From Apostichopus japonicus (lineage: Eukaryota; Echinodermata; Holothuroidea; Aspidochirotida; Stichopodidae): DNA of 64,000 bases. Shown piece by piece: positions 11,976 to 23,924 of this stretch. The notes beneath the pieces were generated by a model. It searched no databases. It worked only from the letters and a program-made list of their open reading frames with translations, and was not told the DNA's origin. The stretch lies in assembly GCF_037975245.1 (NCBI RefSeq), contig NC_092578.1:18175821-18239820 (forward strand). The letters are read 5' to 3'. Made by a program: the position numbers and the translations under genes. How positions within the stretch are numbered: the stretch's first letter is position 1; each line of letters opens with the position of its first letter.

Positions 11976-14005
11976 GAAAACATTCATCACCAGAGATGAA
12001 TAAAAAGATGGATGATAACAGCAATGAGACTACTAGCTACTCCACGTTACCCCAAGAGGAAGACCTTGCTCATGAAATGGAGGACAAATCCCTGCAAATG
12101 TCCGCAGGTCTTGCCAAGGTAGGGAAATCCAACTCGGGAAACTCGGTACCGTACCAAATGCAGACGGACCCGCCGCCCGAAGATGTACACGACCTGAAGG
12201 AGATGTACCAACAGATGCAGCAACAACTCATCGAGCTGCAACGGACGATGTTGTTGAGTCAACAACAACAGCAGCCGACCAATCAGGGAGCTGCTTTACA
12301 ACTACAGCAGCTACAACAACAGATGCTACTCCATCAGCAGCAGCAGTTACTCGCTCAACAAGGGATGATGCCACAGCCAATGATGATGCCCCCCCTGATG
12401 ATGCCCCAGTCTACCCCTCCAATGGTCCTCCAGATGCCACCTCAGGGTCTGGTCATGCCCCCCGGATACATGGTGCCGACTCAACAACCAGTGGTGATGA
12501 TGCAGCAGCCACAGGCTGCTCCCGCTCAGATGGTCCAAACTGGTTCAGAAGAGTCTGGCAGTATAAGGGATGTATCATCAATGAAAACAGAAGGGGCGGA
12601 TGCCAAAGCAGATGGAAAGCCTTCCGCAGGTGCGGAACCACAAGCAACAGATGAGAAACACAACGGTTTGGAAAAGTCCGACAGTATTAGTGAAAAGGAG
12701 CCACAAAATACTTCCACCAAGGAAGCAGTCATTGAGCAAGAAACTCCTCCCTCCAAACCTCTGTCCACTGTGCCGCAATCTTCTCCCCCAAATGAAGAAT
12801 CAAAAACTGCTAGTCCATCTTCCAGAAGAAAAAATGTCTTTGCAGATATCGTAAAGAAAAAGGGGAAACCAACGTCAAATTATGTGTTATCTGCTCAAAG
12901 GGAAATGTTAAATAGGCAGAGAAGTAATTCTGATTCAAAGTCCAAACCTGCATCTTCTCCACCTCAGGTCAGTGAAAGACTTGAGACTGAATCGGACTTA
13001 ACATCTAAAGACACTGATAGAACACAAGAAGAAGAAAAAGATAAGGATATTAGTACAAGTGAGAAAAAGGTTGCTTCAGTTGGTAAAATACCAGTTGAAG
13101 CTGAAACACATAGGAAGGAAACTAATAATGAACCTGAAAAGTTAAGTACAAGCTCACAAAGTGTTAGTAAGATAAATGGTGCCCCTGCTAGTTTAGAAAT
13201 AGTAGGCCAAACAGGTGACTCCCACCCTAAGGCTCAACCAGTGAACGTTGATAACGAGAGCAGTACTAGAGCAAAGGCTGAGGGTTTGCCACCTACCGTT
13301 ATGGATTCTTCAGCGAAACATAGTAACAACCAATCAAATGGACAGCCCGCAGCGGAACCATCTAATGAGACTGCAGTTACAGCAGAAATTAAGACAGACA
13401 CAAACACAAACGAGAGTATTCCTAAAGAAGACAAAACAGTCCTAGTGTCTTCTTTTGAGCCGCAGTTTGCAGACGACCAATCAATTACGACTCAACTAGG
13501 TGGTGGAGATGCAACTGCTCATATGCCTCCAAAAGTGGCACCCAAACCGGCGCGGAAACCCGTCGAAAAACCACAAAGTCGGGAGGCGAATCGTCCTTTC
13601 AGAAGATCATCGAGACCGGTGTCCTTGGCATCCGATCGACACGGCGAACTCCAGCAGATGGCCAGTCTGAACAGTGTGAGCCGTTTCAAAGAGGTGGGTT
13701 TCCAGGGGGCTGTGGGTCCAAGAAAGAAACCTTCTAATGCTGTTAGGTCGTACATGCAGGTCGTTAATAAACAGATGAAAGATAGGCGAGGCCAGAGTAA
13801 TGTTTATAGCTCATTGAGTAGTGATAAACAAGATCTTCTTAAAATCTTAGAGGGGGGATTAAATCCCGCCGAAGGTGTCAATCCGGATGTTCAGGTTGGA
13901 ACCGCACACATTCAGAAACTAGTAAAACATGATGAGGACTCAGATATTTATTCCGATGACTGGGATACTGATTGGGATAGTAGCTCTGATGACAATGCCC
14001 AATAA
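11976..14005 (+). CDS. Large last coding exon: Q/M/P-rich and charged disordered C-terminal region
   Basis: After a CCACTTGTAG acceptor the frame runs from the split Gly codon to TAA at 14003-14005 (residues 368-1043). In order it shows a short acidic start (EMNKKMDDNSNETTSYS), then a stretch able to form a coiled coil (DVHDLKEMYQQMQQQLIELQ), and then Gln-, Met- and Pro-rich low complexity to about residue 560. After that comes long Ser/Glu/Lys/Thr-rich sequence. Patches that look conserved are RRKNVFADIVKKKGKPTSNY (about residue 650), a basic proline-rich segment with APKPARKPVEKP and RPFRRSSRPVS (about 885-925), and KQDLLKILEGGLNPAEG near the end. The protein finishes in an acidic tail, DSDIYSDDWDTDWDSSSDD. 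The architecture suggests a scaffold or cytoplasmic-tail protein, but this is inference and I do not recognise the family. GC content is clearly higher than in neighbouring sequence. Confidence 0.9.
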
Positions 14006-14285
14006 ACAATAGAGATTGAGATAGTATCTTGGGGGACAATTGTTAAATAAACAATAGAGATTGGGATATTATCTCAGGGGACGATTGTTTAATAAACAAT
14101 ACAGATTGGGATAGTATCTCAGGGGACAATCGTTTAATAAACAATACAGACTGGGATAGTATCTCGTGGGACAATTGTGAAATAAACAATACAGATTGGG
14201 ATAGTACTGTATCTCGGGGGACAATTGTTTAATAAACAATACAGATTGGGATAGTATCTCAGGGGACAATCGCTTAATAAACAAT
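13967..14285 (+). repeat. 45-bp minisatellite founded on the end of the coding sequence
   Basis: Seven units lie head to tail: 13967-14010 (44 bp, coding), 14011-14055, 14056-14100, 14101-14145, 14146-14190, 14191-14240 (50 bp, with a 5-bp insertion) and 14241-14285. A partial eighth follows. The first unit is the final coding segment, including the stop; the others align to it at about 75%. They resemble one another more closely, and all end AATAAACAAT. In the DWD frame the typical downstream unit reads TDWDSISGDNRLINN with no stop. The coding unit is one base shorter, and that offset makes the reading frame end at TAA. Confidence 0.9.
14001..14281 (+). terminator. Seven regularly spaced AATAAA poly(A) hexamers
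   Basis: AATAAA occurs at 14001-14006, 14046-14051, 14091-14096, 14136-14141, 14181-14186, 14231-14236 and 14276-14281, once per minisatellite unit. The first overlaps the stop codon TAA (14003-14005). AATAAA is the canonical metazoan cleavage and polyadenylation signal, so this is the most likely 3' end region of the transcript. Cleavage at the first site would leave almost no 3' UTR. Which sites are used cannot be told from the sequence. Confidence 0.6.
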
Positions 14286-17284
14286 ACAGATTCGAAAGAC
14301 ATTTGAAATGAAACGAAGTGTATTTATTTTCCTACAATTGATACAACTCAGTTTTGCCTCATTCTTGCATCAAGATACCAATCAGCTTATTAGTTTCAAA
14401 GTTTTGCTTAGTCCCCTTTCAAAATTCTGTGAAGTTTACAACATGCAGCTAGTACACTACCATAGCCTTTGAGGAGAAAGTACATTTTTACTTCACTTAG
14501 TACCAATGTGTGGTTGATAGTTTGTTGACAGTGTCATTGTAACAAAGGTTTTTTTTATTGTATGAATTATTTTATCTTCACTTAACTTAGAACAAAGGGG
14601 TATTGTGATTGGGGACTAAATTATATATAGATATTCACTTTAACTACAAATCGGAAAAGAAAAAACAATTTAAAGTATAAGTTTGTGTTTAATGAGTTTT
14701 TTTGCACACCTGCCGTACGTTACTTCATAGTCGATTTACCAGGTACGTCAGCAAACATGATGACCCTAGGGATACATGGTTAATTCTTTGTAAAATCATT
14801 AAAGAACAAGAAACCTCTTCAAAAGGATTTGTGTCATATAAACAATGATTTAAACTTGATATTTGTCTTTGAAACCCTTTTTTGTTTCCCAATGATGACT
14901 TACTGGTTATCCAGACTGACAATTGTTCTGGTATGTGATTAAAATCTGTTAATCCAACAATTACTCCACACCAGATTATTTCAGCTTAAACAGCTGTTTT
15001 CTCCATTTTTTTTAACCCTCTCTCTGGTGCTCTTGATGAACAAAAAAGCAAACTCTCTTTACCTTTGCATTAATATCTTGCAGTGAATGATGCTGTGTGC
15101 TCTTGCTTTTGAACGTGCCTGCACCTTCTTCCTTCTGACCCTTTTCTTTACAATGCAGTTTTAATCTTTTGCATAGATATTAGATTGTGTAGCACCTATT
15201 AGGTTGTTGTGAAATGTCATGAAGAGAAAAGCCCTATAAATTTTTAGTCTTGACCAACCACAATTGGCCATAATGTGAACATAGATCAAACTTGTTCATC
15301 AGGTATTGTACGAAATTCTTTACATCAATGATTCTTTGTTCCCCCTTTTCTTTAGTCATTTGGTATTGTATACAAATCATTTTCCCTATCATTTTCTCAG
15401 CATAGGTATGTATCACATTCACATCTGTAGGTTTATTTTGGATCACAATGTACACTCTTAATACATTGTCATGAACTTTGAATTTCTCAAGCAATTAAAG
15501 ACACACCTTAGAACAGTTATTTTATTTCCCATTCCTCCCTCAGTCACTAAACCCATCAAATTATGAATGTTTTATCTTTTTCGTATTTCATTTACATGAT
15601 TATATTTCGCCTTTCTCTAAATGTTTGATATTTTCTTTTTCCTATTGTAAATTTATTTTATTTTTTTATGCATTTTACCTTTCTTTTACAATCATTTTGA
15701 ATGATAGTATTGTATAGGTAAGTCTCAGATCAGAAGGAAAAAAAACCCCAAAAATATAAAAAAATGAATAAAAAAAATAAAAAAACGTCGATTAATGATA
15801 CTGTAAGGCGTATATGCAATTATAAAAATCCTATCCTTTTCTCCTTGAAAGGGTTGTCTTCGTTAAGCTGTGACGGATGGTCTAGTTGTTCTCCAGCTGG
15901 GTAATTGTTGAACATGTATATAAACTAAATGGGGCATAGTTTTGCTGTATTTAAGCCTATAGTGAGTCTTCACGGTGGTTATATATCACACCCTTTATTA
16001 ATATGGGAGTTAGTATGTATATATATTGATATATTAGTCTTATATTGAAATCCGTTAACTAATATGCCTGACAGTTTACACATACAGTATAAATTCCATC
16101 TGATTTTGGCATCTTATGGTAAATCCAAAGTTCAATTTTTCACTCTTTTAGTTAAAAAATCCACCGAAACTAAGTGTCTTCATTGTTTTACAAATCGCTC
16201 CCCTCCCCCACCCTCTTCTGTGGTGGAAAATGAAAATCTTCAGTTGATATTACATTAAAAACCTCAGAATTCAGAAATATTTGTTTGGACAAAGACTCCA
16301 TAATTTTCGGAGCTTTCTTTACATTTTGTTTTGTCGCTGGTAATGGAAAAACCATTTCATTGCTTATGGATAGAATGGTCACAATCAGAAAACTGAAATC
16401 AAGAAAATATTTTTTTTTGTAAAGAAATGTCATGAGGATTGCCAATCAGTTACCAGAGATATTACGTATGGGGCATATGTAACAAAAATTGGGATGATTT
16501 TTGCTTTCCGAATATTGTCACATGGAAATAACATTCATGTATATATACTTGAAAGTATGATTATGTTTACCTTCTCTGATGAGGTGTTTCCTTTCGCCCC
16601 CTTTTATGAAACCAAAACCTCTTCAATTCATTGCAACTTTCAATTTTCCGCTTTTTCTTTAGTGCGGTTTCTCTGGGGCTTGCATAACTTTGCATGTCCG
16701 TTGAGGAGCCATGCTTTCTCTCTTCAAAGCACTGCTAGGGTTTATTTTGGGGTCCGTTAAAAAATATAATCATTTTGGATAACGCATTGGTTACTATTCA
16801 GAGTGGCAGCCCTTTTAGAACAATTTAAAGTGGTATGAAAAATATAAATATGGAAAGACACGCACTAATTGCCAGGATGGTATTTATGCTGGAAATATCC
16901 TTGTAGGCCTAATACTAATCCATACTGCAGTGAATTTTGCATTTCGGGAAGTACATGTAAAAGCAAATGTGTACTCTTCTGATATACTTAAGACTAACGA
17001 AATACCCAGCCACATAAATTTTCATCGATGAAATATAAAATGTCCGATGTGCTAATGCATGTCAAAGATGCTCCTTAGTGTCAACTTTGTGAGTATCTCA
17101 AATGAAACGTACGTACCCCGTTTTACTTGAAACAAAGCCTATTAAAATGCAAGGTACAAACTCCCCCTCCCCTTACCCTCACCCCATTTTTTCTTGTTTT
17201 TGGTATTTAATGGTGAAATGGTTGCCCTAACAAGCTTCTGACTTATGCCATGCTTTTCGCTTTTTTCCATTTATCTTCTAACAG
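14286..17284. other. Non-coding sequence downstream of the main stop
   Basis: AT-rich sequence with poly-A and poly-T runs. It is 3' flank if transcripts end at the 14,001-14,281 hexamers, or an intron if the exon at 17,285 is used. No coding-like frame, RNA gene or transposon end was recognised. Confidence 0.6.
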
Positions 17285-17319
17285 ATGATGGAGGCGCTAA
17301 AGAACAAGGAAACCACTGA
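17285..17319 (+). CDS. Candidate alternative terminal exon
   Basis: A strong acceptor (TTTTTTCCATTTATCTTCTAACAG) is followed by a short frame ending in TGA. Read in phase 1, matching the donors at 5109 and 7385, it would give Asp-DGGAKEQGNH-stop. Read in phase 0 it gives MMEALKNKETTD-stop. Splicing from the PVISPK exon straight to it would replace the 676-residue last exon with an 11-residue tail. The phase match and the acceptor are the only support; a transcript would settle it. A possible AATAAA for such a transcript lies near 18,992. Confidence 0.35.
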
Positions 17320-18483
17320 CTGATGCAATAATATTCATGGTGGACATACCCTCCCTTGTTTTATCCGGAGCTCTACTTTATCTTACTGGGATTGCTTTTT
17401 TTTTTCTCTGCTGTTGGAGCGAACATTCCCTTCCCCCCTCTCTCACCTCTTTGCTTCTTGTACGGATCATCTTTATTTAGTGAGGGAAGACTAACGCCTA
17501 AACGAGAGAGATCTTTCAGATAGCTGCATAGTTAATGTTTAATTCGTTACCTTTTGGAGGAAATTTCAGTTAACTTAAGGGTCAACAGAAATGTAAAAAC
17601 GAGCCTGAGAAAGAGAAAATGTTCTTCTTTTTGTGTTAAATCGGAGAAAAAGTTTAATGGAGAAGCTTCTATACGGTAATGATATGAATTGATTGATGTC
17701 ATTTATCTTCAGTTTATAGAACACTTTGTAAGTTCAAGAAATGCAAAGGTGGGATTCGTGAACTGATGATTGGTTCTAGGATATTTGGAAACGCTTTTTT
17801 AGTAAAACACCAAAAAACGGCTACCATGCTATATAGCAACATCATCATCATCATTACAGTTCAGAACCAAAAAAAAATATGTATTCATTTATTCATGTCT
17901 TTATTTTATTTTTATATTCTTCAGCCATTCTGTACAGTTACTATACATTAACCAGAAAGGAAACTATTTGTGTCAAAAACTATTAAAAAAATAGAGATTA
18001 TTTTGTCGAGGCTTTAATCTATAGGAGTGCCTTATTTAACAAATGTCAAGTAGATGGTAAAGAAGATTACCGAGATATTTAACCTTGCTTAATGTGATCT
18101 ACTTAGAGAAACAAACTGTTATTAACTTTGCCTCTATTGTCCAGCCGTCTTTAGTTTAAACTAGCAATGTCGTTAACAATAATGTATGATAGCTGCCGCA
18201 TTGTAGAAGATGCTAATGAAGTTATTAAGTTTATCACCGATCGTCCAGAACCGCAACCCCAATTGAGTGCAGCGTCAATCTTATTTTATGCTATAAAGAT
18301 AGAAACAATACACATGCGATAGTTTGGGCTTGTAATGGCAGCCTTGGATGATGAAAATGTTCAGAATATCTAAACAGCAAAAGTATTTTTAGAATACTAC
18401 GACTACTGATATTGCATAATCGTAGCAGTTTAGCTTGTAATGGGACACTTTTGGATTAGCAACATGTTAAAGATAACTTAACA
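17320..18483. other. Non-coding sequence, possible 3' UTR
   Basis: If the 17,285 exon is real this would be its 3' UTR; otherwise it is intergenic. It is AT-rich with homopolymer runs and a few CAT trinucleotide repeats near 17,840. No gene or transposon end was recognised. Confidence 0.5.
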
Positions 18484-18686
18484 GAACAGGGAAGGGTAGT
18501 TTGGATTAGTTGAGAATCCTGGCACGTTTGCTTGAAACTTAAAACGTATCTTACCCTCTTCGGTGGGGATATACAGTTATAATTTGAACAGGGAAGGGTA
18601 GTTTGGTTTAGTTCAGAATCCTGGCACGTTTGCTTGAAACTTAAAACTGATCTTACCCTCTTTGGTGCGATATAAAGTTATAATTT
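18484..18686. repeat. Tandem duplication, unit about 102 bp
   Basis: Two copies (18484-18585 and 18586-18686) share GAACAGGGAAGGGTAGTTTG, AATCCTGGCACGTTTGCTTG and the following TTAAAAC...CTTACCCTC, with few differences. The second copy runs directly into the start of the larger duplication that follows. Confidence 0.9.
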
Positions 18687-19641
18687 GAGAGGAAATCTGA
18701 TGTATTTCCGTTTTTTTTTGGTTTTTTTTTGTAAACATAATAGAATTAATGACACGGGTCAAAAACGTGTAACTAAGAAAGAACACAGGCTACATGATGG
18801 GCCTTAAACGGAATCGTGTTGTCATAGAAACTGTTTTGTGGCCAATACAATACGGTTAGATGAAACTATTCGACTCGAACGGGGTTTATTGTTTTATTTT
18901 GGATTTAGCAAATTCCTTCTGTTGTACACTTGGGTTCGATATATATATTTTTTTGATACAAGGCTGATTTTCTGAACTTTGAATATAATATGAATAAATG
19001 TAAGACATTGACCATACTCTAAGGACCAAGCCGCCAAATGCATTTGTTTTCATCTTGTTTGTAAATAACAGTATTTGTGTATCAATTTGTTTATGAATTC
19101 AGTATAAATGTATTCAATGAACATAGCCTTGCTTGAAATTGTATGGATGTTTTCTTCCGTCATCATTCCTGGTCAAGTTATAATTATTATTGATAGAAAG
19201 TTATAATTTGAGAGAAAATCTTATGTATTCGCGTTTTTTTTTAACTTAATGTAGAATTATTGACACGCGTCAAAGTAAGAACACAGGATGGTTCTTTAAT
19301 GGAATCGTGTTGCCATAGAAACGGTTCTGTGGTAAAAACAATACGGTTAGATGAAAATATTCGACTCGGACGGGTTTTGGGGGTGGGGAGGGGGGTGGGG
19401 TGGGGAAATTCCTTTTGTTATACACTTGGGTTCGATACTTTATACAAGGCTGATTTTTCTGAACGTTGAAAATTATGGATCAATCCGTCAATTGCGTATG
19501 TTTTCATCTTGTTTTGTAAATAATATGATTTGTGTATTATGATTAATTTTGGTAATGAATTAGTATAAAGGGTATTCAATGAACTTAACCTTGGTATTAA
19601 TTGTATGGATGTTTTCGGGCCGTCATCATTCCTGGTCTATA
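18674..19641. repeat. Tandem duplication, unit about 0.5 kb
   Basis: Copy A (about 18674-19180) and copy B (about 19197-19641) share a series of words in the same order: AAGTTATAATTTGAGAG, GGAATCGTGTTG.CATAGAAAC, AATACGGTTAGATGAAA, TACACTTGGGTTCGATA, TTTTCATCTTGTTT, TGTATGGATGTTTTC and CGTCATCATTCCTGGT. The copies differ by small indels. Copy B carries a G-rich run at 19372-19406 where copy A has a T-rich segment. No coding frame is conserved between them, so the duplicated sequence is probably non-coding. Confidence 0.9.
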
Positions 19642-20554
19642 GTCTTTCAAAAGATGGAGCTTAAATCCGTATATTTGAAATACAAAACAAATTTATAACC
19701 TTGCAGGGATAACATTTTAAATTGCCCTTTATCCATTTTGAAAGAGATTTTTTTTGTAAGCCATCTATTTAATCGGCAACGGTTTGCCACTTTGTAACAC
19801 AGTACTGAAAACGGTCTTAACTCAAACGATGTATGTTATCAGTGATCATGGTTTGAAGGTTGTGATAGTGTTTACTCTCAGTAGGACCCGATCCTCGTGG
19901 CTTTATCGGTTAAAACTGGTAAAGGATGAGTAGCCCGATAATCACTTAAAAGTGATGTCATGTGTTATAATTTCTTAACGTGTGTGTTACATTTATGACC
20001 AGTTGCTATAGGGCTTACCAACGGAAAAATACTAAACACACAATACTTTTTGACTTGACTAACCAGACTACTCTAAAAGTTTCGCCAATAATTTTCGTCC
20101 ACATTTTAACATAATGTGGATGACACTTTACTGTAATAGGCTTAAAATCTGCAAGTTGAACCATCTTTATGAAGTGTTCTTACTAGTCAAAACATATAGG
20201 ACAGTTGTTTAGACTCCTTACCAGTCATTAGTTCAAACAGCCTTTTGAGTAATGAATTCTTATGTTAGTGATATTTCCACAGTAGTATCTGCTGACAGGT
20301 GTAACATGTGTTACGGTGTTATAACACACTTCGGGTTATACTGATTAACGGTTGTCTGTTATTCACAGTACGACCTGATCAAGCCATGTACATTGGGTGT
20401 GTGTAGTTATCTACACTACTGTAAGTATATCCCTACAACTTAAACAGCTCAATATATTTCGCATTGTATGACAGTGCTATGGTTTTATAGGTTATTATTA
20501 CAGGAGACACAAACCCAACCATCAGCCTTGGTTCTGAGGTCCCTGGTTTATCTA
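19642..20554. other. Non-coding, nothing recognised
   Basis: AT-rich sequence without coding-like frames. A few short inverted words occur around 20,300-20,340 (GTGTAACATGTGTTACGG), but no bounded element could be defined. Confidence 0.6.
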
Positions 20555-20860
20555 ACGGTAGGGGTCGCGACCCAGTCCACGGTCCCCAGACAATTCTGGA
20601 AGGGTCGCCAAAAAAATCGGGGGACGAAAACGATATACCATAATTTTTTTTTGGAAAAAGTGAAAAATCTTCATCATAAATTACTTCAAAACATGCAAAG
20701 TATACCACCATTTAGCCACTACGCATCCTTAATCATATAGCAATTTGTGAAAGTAGAGGGTGATATCTCCTCCCCGTTGAACCCTTCCCAGTGTACAACA
20801 ACCGCCCCTGGAGGGTCGCAAAGATGACGAGGGTAAAAGTGGGAAAATAGGTGAAGATTT
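20555..20860. mobile_element. Degenerate hAT-like remnant
   Basis: TAGGGGTCGCGACCC and AAGGGTCGCCAAAAAAATC resemble the ends of hAT-derived repeats. A related word, GGAGGGTCGCAAAGATGACG, recurs about 220 bp later with partly matching flanking sequence. Neither a clean terminal inverted repeat pair nor a target duplication could be found, so this may be several overlapping fragments. Confidence 0.3.
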
Positions 20861-20871
20861 CCCAAATTGAG

Positions 20872-20972
20872 CAAGATTGATTTTAGCTGTTTCGGGGAGT
20901 TGTTCTTCCCGCCCACAAATCTCTGTCATATTAGATAATGATGATGGTTGGCTTTGTGTTTCCTTGTATTAA
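20872..20972 (+). repeat. Dispersed repeat copy
   Basis: Contains both parts of the family seen at 11,226-11,345 and 2,071-2,125: TTAGCTGTTTCGGGGAGTT, then AATCTCTGTCATATTAGAT and GATGATGGTTGGCTTTGTGT. Boundaries are approximate. Confidence 0.4.
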
Positions 20973-23924
20973 CTGTAGTTCTGAAGAACCTTAACGTTTA
21001 AGGTGAAATATCTTCATTGGTTGTTATATCATTAAAGACAGTACCTCGCTATTCAGACTGTGACTAATTAATCTATAAAGCATAATAATCTATGCATGAT
21101 AATGAGCTATGAATAATCAGTATAAAATAACGAACAGTTTTCCATGCATATTTAAATCTATACCAGCTATAGGCGTGACAATTGGCACGTTGGAGAACCC
21201 CTAAATATTGTTCAATGTTATGAGAAAGAATCTTCCATTGTTTGCTGTAGAAAGTGTTTTGACAAGAAAGCCCCACACATAGACCTGCCTCACCCCACAT
21301 ACCCCTCTTGCCTTAGTTGTATACTTCCAGACAACAATGACAATCTTTCGAATTTTTTTCTCTGCACCTCACTCACTCTCATCGTACAGAAATATTTTCA
21401 ATTTTATAGGTCCCCATTTCTCAGCCAAAAAGACTGCCCGTTTTTTTATAATATTAATACCATTATTTATCTATGCAGGATAAGAGATCGTGCCTTTGTC
21501 GAACTGTAGAAAAAAAAATCTGAATCAGTAAACGCAGGTGACACAAATTTCTTCCGGAAAGCTTACCCACCTTGATGACGTGTCTTGTGTTCGATTATGC
21601 CCCCTGGTCTTCCTTAAGTTGCGATAGTTGATAAGATCATTAAGTCATGAATTAAAAGGGGGATAAACATGGTGTTAAGTATTTCGCCAAAATACTAAGC
21701 TATAGTAGTATTTATTGTGCTTCTCTTTTCTAGGTTTTAAGAGGGAGGAAAATTTAAAGCAATCTTTTGAATTAATGTGATTGTATAGAAAATATCTGGA
21801 CAAGTTGAAGACACAATAGAAGATAACATATAAAAGGAAAGAAATGTATGGATCGTTGGTGAAGAAAAGCGTAGAATTTCTTTAAAGAGTACATTTATTG
21901 TGTCAGTGACAATGCCCTGTGTACCATGGGAATGTCGGTATGTATGCTACAGTATAAATTAACGATAGGCTTATTCAAGCGCCACTTATAGCGTGTTAGG
22001 GTAAGAGAGAACTTAACATGATAGTTTCATGGTCGTATGAGTTGATAGTAGGATATGGTTCATAATTTACAACCAATACGAAGTACAAACGGTTAAATAG
22101 TTGAATTAAATATGCAGATCATATTTTCATTGTTTATACCAAATGATATATATATATATTATAAAAAACATCCGTACACTATATGTATCAACAATAAATG
22201 TTTGTCTTTGTTATGTAATTGTAATAACTGCGTTGCGACATGGTGGCTGGACATGCATGCTGTAGTCAAAATTACTTTTTTTTCAAGAAGATATTTAAAT
22301 AAATATTCTAATGAAATATTCTATTCTGTATATCGAATCTATTTGAGTTCTTCGAGAGGTGTATGCCAATAATATTGTCTCGATACCAACAGCGGTCTCG
22401 TGTTCTATATTACAAATCATTCTATAAAGTTCCCCATTTATTCTGCTTTATCTATGTGTGATCATCCATAGAGTCCGCTCTATCCTTACTACGTCAAGTA
22501 GGTTTGCACGGTGGTGCTTCAGGGCAGACCATAAACTTGAAAGACTTACTGCTAGAATTGACCGATTAATCGGCTATGTACCAAGCTTCGTGTTTGTCTT
22601 AAATGTTGTTCTATAGTGTTACATGACACGTCAGATAATAGGCTATGCCCGTCATGTTTCTACGGATAGTCATGTATACCACGTCCTTTCTGTCTATAGA
22701 ACAAGTTACTGAACGTTGGCCACAAGTTGCGGTTTATGTTTTAGGTTGTTGTACAGAAATTCAGATAACTATGGACTACATCACGCATGTCTCTTCAGGG
22801 ACACCGTAGATGTGAAATAGGGCCGAGTACTGAATAATATTTCTTGTCTTACGTTGTGGGGATAGTCGTTACAAGCCCCAAAGCACAATGATTACGGAGT
22901 ATTTGAAAATCTTCATTTCGTGACTGAGAAAATGATATGCAGTTGTGTATATTAAATTATTTACAAGGAAGTTACACACACGAAAAAAACGAAAAATATA
23001 TTAGAATATCAGGTGAATATCCTGTTCTAAGATAAATCATTATAAAATCACTCACTGTAATTAAAAACAGTTGCATTTGATTGCTGTTGTTCCACTAATA
23101 AACATATATTATTGTGATTGGAGTAAACTAAACCTTGGGATGTAACTAAAGAAAAGTATATGGAAGAAAAATGTAGGCTAGGAAACGGTATAGAAAGACC
23201 GAAATGGATAAAAAAAATGTCGGGTGCTGTAATTAATATTGCCTAAAATTTGATTAATTTAGTTGATCGAACTGGTACAGCATAGTCTCGGTTACTTTCA
23301 TAAATTAATTGATACGGTTGAACCATTGTGTTACATCACGCGTGTGATCTCTGTTATGAGGCCGTATTTAACAGTTTCCCAGCTCATATCTACTGAAGGG
23401 ATAAGTGAAGCCTGCAGATAAAATACATGAGCGAGTTATATAGAGATACACTTGGTCTAATTGCCAGCTCCATAGCGTGCACACATCCGCTGCTGATTTA
23501 TCATTTTGAAGTTTGAATTCTTTTTTTGAATATAACGCAAACTAAACACCAACTGAACAACTTTTGATGTATAGCCTATGTGTGTGCAGACATTACGATG
23601 TTCCAGTTTTTATATCGGTTGCACTGTTTTCCACGGTTGAATTAAATATGTTATAGAAGTGGAGAGCACCTTATAGCAACATAAACACAATACCATCCAA
23701 TTCTCTTAAACTTGATAGTATATTCCTATGCTATCATCATTCCACTTTAAGAGGAAGACCAAATATAAGGTTGTTGGTTGGAGACAACTTCAGACAAGTG
23801 TTTTATAACCTTTTCCCCGCTGTGTTAGGCTATAGCAATTAAGAAAAAAACGTTTACCCTTCCCCTTTACCAGATGTAGATGAACGGTTTGCACATAAAT
23901 CTATTGTTCATAGTTGTAGCTTCG
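20973..23924. other. Non-coding, nothing recognised
   Basis: About 3 kb of AT-rich sequence. Frames are short and compositionally like the background. No transposon ends, RNA genes or long tandem repeats were seen. Confidence 0.6.

Noticed and set aside
12047-13755. Minus-strand and alternative-frame open frames within the large exon
   Set aside because: They are shadows of the 11,976-14,005 reading frame, which has the coding composition and the splice phase.
14069-14302. Minus-strand 77-codon frame over the minisatellite
   Set aside because: Its repeating peptide simply reflects the 45-bp units on the other strand; the similarity to the plus-strand coding end explains the sequence better.
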